DNA of 24,238 nt from Deltaproteobacteria bacterium (GTDB lineage Bacteria > Desulfobacterota > Desulfobacteria > Desulfobacterales > JAFDDL01). Location of the stretch: positions 1 through 24,238 of the forward strand of contig JAFDDL010000021.1 of assembly GCA_019310865.1 (NCBI GenBank), in the 5' to 3' direction. Under the pieces are notes generated by a model. It saw only the letters and a program-made list of their open reading frames with translations, was not told where the DNA came from and ran no database searches. This document shows positions 1-6,872 of the stretch, in pieces. Positions within the stretch are counted from its first letter, which is position 1, and each line of letters starts with the position of its first letter. The translations under genes were made by a program, and so were the position numbers.

Positions 1-637
1 CGAGGTTTTCTTCCACAAAGTCTTTTACTTCCCGGCCCCGTTCGCCAATGAGCCCCACGACGGTTACATCAGCTGCGGCATGGCGCGTCATCATTCCCAT
101 GAGTATACTTTTCCCGACACCGGAGCCGGCCATGATGGCAACACGCTGCCCTTGGCCCAGGGGCACCATGGTATTAATGGCGGATACCCCCACATCCATC
201 AACTCTCGAATCGGCTTTCGTTCAAGGGGATTGATGGGTGCCCCGTAGAGTGGGTACTGCTTTGATAGTTCCATGGGCCCGCCCCCGTCAATGGGCTCGC
301 CCATTCCGTTGATCACACGCCCGAGCATATCGTCTCCCACAGCCACGTGGGGATAGTTTTCTTTAACAACAATTCGGCTGCCCGGTCGGATTCCCCGCGT
401 ATTTCCGTATGGCATCAGCAACACGCGATCTTCCTTGAACCCCACCACCTCCGCAGCGATTGATTCTCCCAGATCATTTTCGATCTGGCAGCGCCCGCCG
501 ACACTGGCAGCGATACCCCGTCCTTCGGCAATCAAACCGATAACCTGAACAATCTTGCCTTCAAGATTCAACCCGGCTGATGTCTCCAGGGCATCAAAAT
601 ATTCGCTCCAGGAAATTTGTATATCAGATACGCTCAT
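1..637 (-). CDS. fliI: Flagellar export ATPase FliI (N-terminal part, cut by window edge)
   Basis: FliI is the cytoplasmic ATPase of the flagellar type III export apparatus; it works as a hexamer with FliH and FliJ. My own translation of the minus strand from the ATG at 637 gives 212 residues with no stop before the window edge. It begins MSVSDIQISWSEYF and contains the family hallmarks: the N-terminal beta-barrel region, LGRVINGMGEPIDG, ERKPIRELMDVGVSAIN, the Walker A loop GSGVGKS and then VGLIGERGREVKDF. The start overlaps the fliH stop by 4 nt (ATGA), so the two are translationally coupled. About half of the usual ~440 residues is present. The match is too specific for F1-beta or a virulence-type ATPase to be likely, given the neighbours. 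Confidence 0.95.
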   Translation of the reverse strand, partial: MSVSDIQISWSEYFDALETSAGLNLEGKIVQVIGLIAEGRGIAASVGGRCQIENDLGESIAAEVVGFKEDRVLLMPYGNTRGIRPGSRIVVKENYPHVAVGDDMLGRVINGMGEPIDGGGPMELSKQYPLYGAPINPLERKPIRELMDVGVSAINTMVPLGQGQRVAIMAGSGVGKSILMGMMTRHAAADVTVVGLIGERGREVKDFVEENL

Positions 638-1407
638 GGGGTTCCGTTTTTCTTATTTCCATTGGCCGATATCAAGGACCGCCGGATGGCTTCAAGGCGC
701 GCCTCCAGCGTTGCGTCCACCTCCCCGGACTGACTTTGAACACTACACCCGCCTTCTCGAATACCCGGATCCGGTATAACCGATACATCCTTTAATCCAT
801 TGATTTGTGAAAAAAAATCGTCCTTAATGGTTTCGATGAATTCATAGTCTTTGGGATTTACGTTGATATGAACGTTGACCGGTTCCGGTATCACTTCAAA
901 TGCTTTTAGGATGGCGCGCCTCACCACGTCCTGTTCCACCGATACACTTCCGTAAACAACCTGTTCTGCAGCCCGGCAGACCAGATCGATAATCTTCTGT
1001 TCATGAGATTCGATAATATTTTTCCACGCTGTATCGACTTCTGAGAGGATGCCTTGCAGCCGTGTAATCATCTCCTGGGCTCGGTTGCGCCCCGCTTCCA
1101 TGCCCGCCTGTTCTCCCTTGGTGAAGCCTTCCTCGTAGGCCTGCTTTGAAGTCTCTTCGGCGGTGGGCCGACGTGATTTACCGCTGCGCCCACGTGTCTG
1201 AGCACCTGCCATTTCCCGAGCTTTTTCCTGGCTCACGAATGAGGCCACAAAGCCCGCGTCTTTTGCCGATGAATCGGTTTTTTCATATAGAACTTTAAAC
1301 GAACCGTCTCCCGCCAACTGCGTCCGCGATTTTCCCGGCTCGGATTTCAAAGCTGCATCAGGCCAGGCATTGGCTTGAAATTGACTGCTGTTGTTCTGAT
1401 TAGACAA
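634..1407 (-). CDS. fliH: Flagellar assembly protein FliH
   Basis: FliH is the peripheral stator and negative regulator of the FliI ATPase in flagellar export. The chosen start is a TTG at 1407, because AAGGAGGA lies 6 nt upstream (about 1413-1420). Longer readings start inside fliG without a ribosome site. The protein is then 257 residues: a low-complexity N-terminal part, a helical GxxxG-like stretch (YEEGFTKGEQAGMEAGRNRA), and a C-terminal domain typical of FliH/V-ATPase subunit E (VEQDVVRRAILKAFEVIPE, then VHINVNPKDYEFIE and VSVIPDPGIREGGCSVQSQSGEVDA in pieces). It overlaps the fliG end by 8 nt and fliI by 4 nt. Its place between fliG and fliI is the standard order. Confidence 0.92.
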   Translation of the reverse strand: MSNQNNSSQFQANAWPDAALKSEPGKSRTQLAGDGSFKVLYEKTDSSAKDAGFVASFVSQEKAREMAGAQTRGRSGKSRRPTAEETSKQAYEEGFTKGEQAGMEAGRNRAQEMITRLQGILSEVDTAWKNIIESHEQKIIDLVCRAAEQVVYGSVSVEQDVVRRAILKAFEVIPEPVNVHINVNPKDYEFIETIKDDFFSQINGLKDVSVIPDPGIREGGCSVQSQSGEVDATLEARLEAIRRSLISANGNKKNGTP

Positions 1408-2407
1408 GGAGATCCTCCTTTCCTTTTCCGCCCAGCACAATGGTACCGTCCGATTCGAGTTCCTTGGCAGCCCGAGTGATCACCTGTTGTGCCTCTTCTA
1501 CTTCGATCAACCGCACCGGCCCCATGACCTCCAGATCTTCCAGGAGCATTTCAGCAGCCCGAGATGACAAGTTCCCAAGTATTTTCTGCTTCATTTCCTC
1601 GCTGGCTGTCTTCATGGCAAGCGCCAGCTGCTGGTTTTCAACTTTCTTGAGAATTTCACGCATACCCCGGTCATCTACTGCGTTCAGATCTTCAAAGACG
1701 AACATCTTTTCACGGATTTCATTGGCCATTTCGGCATGTTCTTCCTCAATGGTTTCCATGATGATCTCTTCACTGGACCGATCGAGGTTGTTTAAAATAT
1801 CGACAACCGAATCCACGCCGCCGACCGCCGTTCCGGTAGCGACATCCACCTGGCTCATCTCATGGCGCAGGGTTGAATCCACCTCTCTGATAATCTCCGA
1901 TGGAATCTGGCCAAGCTTGACGATGCGAATGGCGATGTCACCTTTCTTGTCATCGGGCAAGATGCCGAGTATTTCAGAGGATTTTTCCGGCGGCAGATGC
2001 GCCAGGATCATCGCGATGGTTTGGGGGTGCTCGTTGATAATCTGATCTCGCAGGACATTCGAATCAATATCCCGGCTCCACTCAAATGGGATCCCGTTCT
2101 TATCGGTGCTGATGGTGCGAAAAATTTTATCGGCAATCTTCTTGTCAAATGTTTTGGCGACAACCTTTTTAAAAAAGGCTTCCCCGCGGACATCCAGGCT
2201 GTCTTTGCTCTCAACCCGCTTGACGAACTCATCGGCAACCGAATCGGCAACATCCGGTGATACATTCTCCATCGAGGCCATCACCGTGGCGACCTGTTTA
2301 TTTTCACTATCCGAAAGCTTACGAAAAATCTGTGATGCCTCGGTCTCTCCCAGAGACAGGAGGAATACCGCGGCTTTTTCCGGCCCTGTCATTCTATTCG
2401 AATCCAT
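1400..2407 (-). CDS. fliG: Flagellar motor switch protein FliG
   Basis: FliG is the rotor protein of the C-ring. It binds the FliF C-terminus through its N-domain and generates torque against MotA through its C-domain. The 335-residue length is usual. Visible landmarks are the N-domain start (TGPEKAAVFLLSLGETEA), the middle-domain EHPQT motif followed by ILAHLPPEKSSEILG, MFVFEDL, and the charged torque helix after DDRGMREILKKV. The C-domain ends in MGPVRLIEVEEAQQ. AGGAG lies about 7 nt before the ATG, and the gene starts 12 nt after fliF. All regions look intact. Confidence 0.97.
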   Translation of the reverse strand: MDSNRMTGPEKAAVFLLSLGETEASQIFRKLSDSENKQVATVMASMENVSPDVADSVADEFVKRVESKDSLDVRGEAFFKKVVAKTFDKKIADKIFRTISTDKNGIPFEWSRDIDSNVLRDQIINEHPQTIAMILAHLPPEKSSEILGILPDDKKGDIAIRIVKLGQIPSEIIREVDSTLRHEMSQVDVATGTAVGGVDSVVDILNNLDRSSEEIIMETIEEEHAEMANEIREKMFVFEDLNAVDDRGMREILKKVENQQLALAMKTASEEMKQKILGNLSSRAAEMLLEDLEVMGPVRLIEVEEAQQVITRAAKELESDGTIVLGGKGKEDLLV

Positions 2408-2419
2408 CGAAAACTCCTA

Positions 2420-4018
2420 TCATGCGCCTTCTTCACTCAACCAGCCCTTGACCTGGTCCGTTGTTTTATCCATGTTCTGTTTTGCCAGAAAGGTCGCCTT
2501 TTCCCGCCCGGTCAAATTGGGAGGGGGCTCGGGCAACGCCTGCCGTTCTCCTGCACTCAAAACGCCCTGATTCTGCGCCTGATGGGTCAACGCAGCCTGT
2601 TCAACCCGAACGGAAACTTCCTGTACCGATTTCATGATCGGTTTGACCAGGAACATGAAGGCCAGGCCAATCAGAACGACATAGGCTAAAATGTGTCCGT
2701 AGCGTTTGAGCAGCGCGCCCCAGTTCACAGGCGCAGAGCCCGCCATTTCCATTTCCTTCATGTAGGAAAAGGGGACCGATTCAACACTCACCTGATCCTC
2801 ACGGTCTGCGTTGTAACCCATGGCATTTTGCACAATTCGGCCAAACTGCTCCAGTTCCGAGGGTGTCCGGGGAACAAACGTACGGGTCTGGTGTCCGTTT
2901 TTATCCGTTTCCATCGTGTAGTTTCCATCCAGTACCGCTGCAACCGACACCCGCTTGATTTCCGCAATGGGTTTAACCGTTCGGCGAATCGTTCGGTTGA
3001 TTTCATAATTAATGGTTTCGTTCTGCTTCTGGCTCTTTTCGGCCTGCCGGCTGTCGAGTTTGCCGCTGCCGGCTGCGCCCACCGGATTCACACTGGAAAT
3101 GCCGTTGGCTGCACCTTTGCTGCTGTCCAACGACTCTGTGACTCGCTGTCGACTTCTGACCACCTGACCATCCGGGTCATAAATCTCTTCGCTAAGATCC
3201 ACCTGATTGAAATCCATATCGGCCGCTACCCGTACGATTGCCTTGTTATCTCCGACAATTCGCTCGAGCATGGTTTGAATTCGTCGGGCCATGTTCCGTT
3301 CATAGCTCATCTTATATTCCAGCTGGGAATCCGCCAAATCCCCCACTTGGTCTGCTTCACTGGTTTTTTTGGACAGCACATTGCCGTCGGTATCGACGAC
3401 CGTCACCAGAGCCGGTGTCATATCCTCCACGGCGCTGGACACCAGATTTACCACGGCAGCCACCTTCGATTTGGACAATTTGGCCCGAAGTTTGAGCATT
3501 ACCGACGCAGAAGGTGGTTTGGATTCTTCGATAAACACGGAGTTTTTGGCCATTACAATCATCACACGAGCGTCAGCAACCTCATTAAATTCCCGAATGG
3601 TTCGGGCCAGTTCCCCTTGAAGCGCCCGTTGGTAGTTGAGCTTCTGAACAAACTCCGTCGTGCCGAAGTCGGTCTCGTCAAAAATTTCAAACCCGACGGT
3701 CCCCCCCTTGGGCAATCCCATGCCGGCCAAGGATAGACGAACGTCGTAAACCTTTTCGGCCGGAACCATGACAAGACTCCCCCCACCTTCAATTTGAAAG
3801 GGGACCCGCTGCTCCCGGAGTTTTTCAACAATGAGCGCGGCATCGTCTGCAGACAGTTTTCCAAACAACGGCTGGTAGTCCGCTTTTTGCCCGTAGAGGT
3901 AGATTCCCGCAAACCCGAAAACCACCAACAGTAAAATAATAACCGACGCCAGTTTCTGCGAAACCGGCATCGATTTGAAAATGCTTCCGAATTGCTCGAA
4001 AAAGGTGCTCATAATCAT
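2420..4018 (-). CDS. fliF: Flagellar MS-ring protein FliF
   Basis: FliF oligomerises in the inner membrane into the MS-ring, the platform for the rod, export gate and FliG. The 532-residue protein has an N-terminal membrane helix (about residues 24-44, ASVIILLLVVFGFAGIYLY) and a periplasmic secretin/YscJ-like part (YQPLFGKLSADDAALIVEKL, FEIFDETDFGTTEFVQKLNYQRALQGEL in pieces, ARVMIVM). A linker rich in Ser/Gly/Gln follows, then a second membrane helix (about 445-464). The cytoplasmic tail ends DQVKGWLSEEGA, the FliG-binding element. The start could be the ATG at 4018 or the one at 4012 (MSTFFEQ); neither has a strong ribosome site. The 197-nt gap to fliE is filled by an inverted-repeat element. 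Confidence 0.97.
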   Translation of the reverse strand: MIMSTFFEQFGSIFKSMPVSQKLASVIILLLVVFGFAGIYLYGQKADYQPLFGKLSADDAALIVEKLREQRVPFQIEGGGSLVMVPAEKVYDVRLSLAGMGLPKGGTVGFEIFDETDFGTTEFVQKLNYQRALQGELARTIREFNEVADARVMIVMAKNSVFIEESKPPSASVMLKLRAKLSKSKVAAVVNLVSSAVEDMTPALVTVVDTDGNVLSKKTSEADQVGDLADSQLEYKMSYERNMARRIQTMLERIVGDNKAIVRVAADMDFNQVDLSEEIYDPDGQVVRSRQRVTESLDSSKGAANGISSVNPVGAAGSGKLDSRQAEKSQKQNETINYEINRTIRRTVKPIAEIKRVSVAAVLDGNYTMETDKNGHQTRTFVPRTPSELEQFGRIVQNAMGYNADREDQVSVESVPFSYMKEMEMAGSAPVNWGALLKRYGHILAYVVLIGLAFMFLVKPIMKSVQEVSVRVEQAALTHQAQNQGVLSAGERQALPEPPPNLTGREKATFLAKQNMDKTTDQVKGWLSEEGA

Positions 4019-4053
4019 TCCGTTCCGTAATAAAATTAACTAAACCGGCTCTG

Positions 4054-4214
4054 GGAGCCATTTTCAAAACGTTCAAGCTCGGTTCAGATCAAGGCGGATT
4101 AAAATTTTAACCGCAGACATACATTTAGTATTTCGAGGATTAAAATTTTATCCCAACGCCGATATGGGCCGAGATAAGCGCAGACATCGGATGGGACGTT
4201 TTGAAACTGGCTCC
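4054..4214. repeat. Inverted-repeat element between fliE and fliF
   Basis: The gap between fliF and fliE holds a structured element. The outer arms 4054-4074 and 4194-4214 are inverted copies matching at 19 of 21 positions (GGAGCCA, then TTTCAAAACGT). Inside them, GGATTAAAATTTTA occurs twice as direct copies (about 4094-4107 and 4136-4150), each containing the palindrome TAAAATTTTA. CGCAGACAT also occurs twice. The element begins right after the fliE stop. It may be a MITE-like or REP-like intergenic repeat, or an RNA structure that tunes fliE versus fliF mRNA. The sequence alone does not decide. Confidence 0.7.
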
Positions 4215-4215
4215 T

Positions 4216-4500
4216 CTACATTCTGCTTATCTCCCGATACGCCTCAAGAACCTTGTTACGAACCTGGGTCAACAGGCGAAGCGAAAGATCCGCTTTTGCG
4301 ATGGCCATCATCCCTTCATGGACGCCCAGTTCACCCTTGGCCACCTTTTCGATGGCGCTGTCGGCTTTGTGCTGCAATCGATTCACCTCTGAAAGGGCGT
4401 CTTTAAACCGATCCCCAAAACCGTCCTGTGCCGGCAACTTCTTGGACAGGGTGGTAAACTGGCTTTTCGGTGCAAGTCCTTCGATGGTTAGTGGGTTCAT
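4216..4500 (-). CDS. fliE: Flagellar hook-basal body protein FliE
   Basis: FliE joins the MS-ring to the proximal rod and is among the first exported rod components. The 94-residue protein has the family's two-helix C-terminal half (HEGMMAIAKADLSLRLLTQ, then VRNKVLEAYREISRM), with the conserved A-x-A-x-L-S-x-x-L-x-x-Q-V-R-N-K pattern. Length is normal (about 100). GGAGGAAT lies just before the ATG. It sits downstream of flgC in the usual flgB-flgC-fliE order. Confidence 0.95.
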   Translation of the reverse strand: MNPLTIEGLAPKSQFTTLSKKLPAQDGFGDRFKDALSEVNRLQHKADSAIEKVAKGELGVHEGMMAIAKADLSLRLLTQVRNKVLEAYREISRM

Positions 4501-4560
4501 ATCATTCCTCCAATTTATAACGCCGGGTCAACTTCGGGGCAGATTCGCTGAAATCAGAAT

Positions 4561-4995
4561 CTATTTACCGATTTCCAACGCTTTGGAAATCATCGCTTTT
4601 GTGTTCTTCATGGCGGTCACGCTGGCGTCATATGCCCTTTTTGCGAGCATCATGTCCGCCATCTCAGTAAGCAGGTTAACATTTGGCATGGAGACATATC
4701 CCGTATCCGGATTGGCATCCGGATGGCTGGGATTATACACCAGCCGGAAGTCCTCCTGGGAATCAACCACCTGCGCCACCACAACTCCCATGGGCTTGTC
4801 TTCCTGGCGCTGCATCACATCCTTGAAACCTTCCACCGGGTTTTCGGCCAGGACAACCATTTTGCGCCGATAGGGACCGCCATCACGGGTTCGGGTTGTT
4901 TCCGAGTTGGCAAGATTTTCAGCGATAACGTTGAGTTTGGTCCGTTGAGCCGACAGAGCGGTTCCACTGATTTTCATTGCTTTGAGCAAATCCAT
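4561..4995 (-). CDS. flgC: Flagellar proximal rod protein FlgC
   Basis: FlgC is a periplasmic proximal-rod subunit exported by the flagellar type III apparatus. The 144-residue product has the N-terminal rod/hook signature (ISGTALSAQRTKLNVIAENLANSET) and a matching C-terminal part (YVSMPNVNLLTEMADMMLAKRAYDAS, then NTKAMISKALEIGK). The start overlaps the flgB stop by one base (TAATG), so the pair is translationally coupled. Length and motifs are typical. Confidence 0.97.
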   Translation of the reverse strand: MDLLKAMKISGTALSAQRTKLNVIAENLANSETTRTRDGGPYRRKMVVLAENPVEGFKDVMQRQEDKPMGVVVAQVVDSQEDFRLVYNPSHPDANPDTGYVSMPNVNLLTEMADMMLAKRAYDASVTAMKNTKAMISKALEIGK

Positions 4996-5387
4996 TACCG
5001 ACCTCCTTCCGTAATGCTGTAGCGAATCATTGCGAGTTTTCTTAACAGCATCTCCAGGTTGGTGCGGTACTGGAGATTGTTTTCAGCAAGATTCGTCATC
5101 TGTTGATCGATGTCCACGGATATCCGGGACGCTTCCTGCAAAACAGGGCCCCGTTGCGAAGCCTCACCCATGCTGTAATGCTTGGTGTGGGTCTGGGCAA
5201 GTGGCTCGGCCGGCTGAGCGTCCAATGCCTGGGACAAGGTCTTTTGGAAATCCAGGTCTGTCGGCTGGTACCCAACCGTGTCCACATTGGCGATATTGCC
5301 GGCAATCATTCGCTGTCTAGCCGTTGAGATGTTCAGCGCCTTGTGCAGCACGTTTACAGCGTGGTCAAAAACAATCGAATTGCCCAA
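4995..5387 (-). CDS. flgB: Flagellar proximal rod protein FlgB
   Basis: FlgB is the innermost proximal-rod protein after FliE. The 130-residue product starts GNSIVFDHAVNVLHKALNIS and has the rod signature RQRMIAGNIANVDTVGYQ. The C-terminal half (NNLQYRTNLEMLLRKLAMIRYSI) is typical for FlgB. The start codon is TTG at 5387, supported by GGAGGAA 5 nt upstream; no in-frame ATG fits the family start. A sigma54-type promoter lies about 90-105 nt upstream (5476-5491), so flgB probably heads its own transcript (flgBC-fliEFGHI). Confidence 0.95.
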   Translation of the reverse strand: MGNSIVFDHAVNVLHKALNISTARQRMIAGNIANVDTVGYQPTDLDFQKTLSQALDAQPAEPLAQTHTKHYSMGEASQRGPVLQEASRISVDIDQQMTNLAENNLQYRTNLEMLLRKLAMIRYSITEGGR

Positions 5388-5475
5388 TTGCGTTCCTCCA
5401 TTCGATCAAGATTCAGTTTCAATTGTGTGAGTGGATTTAAAAAACCCGCCCCATCCAACAGTCAATGACAATTTA

Positions 5476-5491
5476 AGCAATTTGCATGCCG
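5476..5491 (-). promoter_or_regulatory. Candidate sigma54 (-24/-12) promoter for the flgB operon
   Basis: On the minus strand this reads CGGCAT, 5 nt, TTGCT. That keeps the GG at -24 and GC at -12 with the required spacing of the sigma54 consensus TGGCAC-N5-TTGCA. It lies just after the stop codon of the FlrC-like activator, with a predicted leader of about 75-80 nt before flgB. Two positions of the -24 box differ from consensus. Confidence 0.65.
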
Positions 5492-5493
5492 GA

Positions 5494-6855
5494 TTACTCA
5501 GCCTCGAGCTTTTCTTTGTACTCATTGAGTTTATTTCGAAGGGTTCTGACGCTGATACCCAGAATTTTTGCGGCATGGGTTCGGTTTCCGTTTGTCTGGC
5601 CAAGGGTTTGAAATATCAATGACTTTTCAACCTCTCGCAATGGCCGCGGGGCAAAGTCGGCGGGTAATTCCATCCCGGCCGCATTTTGCGTGTGTTCATC
5701 GGTGAAGGATTCAGCCAGAAAGAGGTCTTTTTCATAAATACACGCGCCATCACAGAGCAACACGGCCCGCTCGATAATATTTTCCAATTCCCTCACATTT
5801 CCTTTGTACGGTAGGGCGGAAAGTTTTTGAGCCGCCGATTCCGCCAAACTTTTGACGTACCTTCCGTCAAGGGCATTGTATTTTTCGATGAAATGTTGGG
5901 TCAAAAGCGGAATGTCGCCACTGCGGTCCCTGAGGGGAGGCAGTTTGATGGGAATCACATTCAACCGGTAAAACAGATCCTCACGGAACTTCTTTTCCTC
6001 GATGATGCCTTTCATGTCCTGGTTCGAGGTGGCAAGTACGCGAACATCCACGGCAACAGGCCGTCCGCCCCCCACGCGATCGACTTCCCGCTCCTGGAGC
6101 ACCCGAAGCAGTTTCGCCTGTAAATGAAACGGCATTTCAGTGATTTCGTCCAGTAGAATGGTTCCGTTGTGGGCAAGTTCAAATTTACCGGGTTTTCTGG
6201 CGATCGCCCCGGTAAAGGCACCCTTCTCATGTCCGAAGAGCTCGCTTTCAAGAAGCGTTTCCGGCAATGCACCGCAATTGACAGCCACGAATGCCGATTG
6301 CCTGCGGCTGCTGTTCTCATGAACGTATCGTGCAATCATTTCCTTTCCGGTTCCGCTTTCTCCCTGGATCAACACCGATGCCCGGCTGTCTGCCACCTGG
6401 CGTGCCAGGTCCAAAATTCGCTGCATGGTTTTATCCTGGGTCATAATCCGGGTTTTGCGGTCCGACTGGGCGGGCTTTCCAGCGGCTTCATCCACGGGCC
6501 CCATGGCCCGTTGAATAATGTGAGTCAATTGCTCGGTTTCAACCGGTTTGAGCACAAAATCAAAACCGCCCGCTTTCATCATATCGACTGCGGCGTCGAC
6601 AGATGCATTCTGCGACATGAATATGGTCCGGATATCCGGATCCACCGTCAAGAGCTGGTCGAGAAACGTCAACGGATCGAATCTTAACGTATCATAATTG
6701 GCCACCACCACACCGCAGCCGCCTGACTTGAGCTTTTCAACCGCGTCGGATCCGCCGGGGGACGCAACCGCATCATATCCCAGCGATTCAAGTGTTTGGC
6801 ACAGATTCGACCGTTCCCGAATATCTTCATCAACAATTAATATACCGTGGGACAT
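5494..6855 (-). CDS. FlrC/FleR-type sigma54-dependent response regulator with atypical receiver
   Basis: An NtrC-family bacterial enhancer-binding protein of 453 residues. Residues 1-118 form a receiver domain. D9 and E10 of the acidic pocket, S81 and K103 are present, but the phosphoacceptor position aligns with N53 (VVVANYD), so ordinary phosphorylation is doubtful. The AAA+ domain has Walker A GESGTGKE (165-172), the sigma54-contacting GAFTGA loop (212-217) and a Walker B-like ILLDEI. The C-terminal Fis-type HTH (NGNRTHAAKILGISVRTLRNKL) is of the FlrC/FleR/FlbD kind. It sits between the TPR gene and flgB, which has its own sigma54 promoter; the simplest role is activator of rod and basal-body genes. 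Its partner kinase, if any, is not in the window. Confidence 0.88.
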   Translation of the reverse strand: MSHGILIVDEDIRERSNLCQTLESLGYDAVASPGGSDAVEKLKSGGCGVVVANYDTLRFDPLTFLDQLLTVDPDIRTIFMSQNASVDAAVDMMKAGGFDFVLKPVETEQLTHIIQRAMGPVDEAAGKPAQSDRKTRIMTQDKTMQRILDLARQVADSRASVLIQGESGTGKEMIARYVHENSSRRQSAFVAVNCGALPETLLESELFGHEKGAFTGAIARKPGKFELAHNGTILLDEITEMPFHLQAKLLRVLQEREVDRVGGGRPVAVDVRVLATSNQDMKGIIEEKKFREDLFYRLNVIPIKLPPLRDRSGDIPLLTQHFIEKYNALDGRYVKSLAESAAQKLSALPYKGNVRELENIIERAVLLCDGACIYEKDLFLAESFTDEHTQNAAGMELPADFAPRPLREVEKSLIFQTLGQTNGNRTHAAKILGISVRTLRNKLNEYKEKLEAE

Positions 6856-6872
6856 CTTCGCCTGCTCTCACA

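Noticed and set aside
2693..3736. 347-codon open frame on the plus strand
   Set aside because: Antisense to fliF, whose coding is certain; the translation is His/Arg-rich and has no family features.
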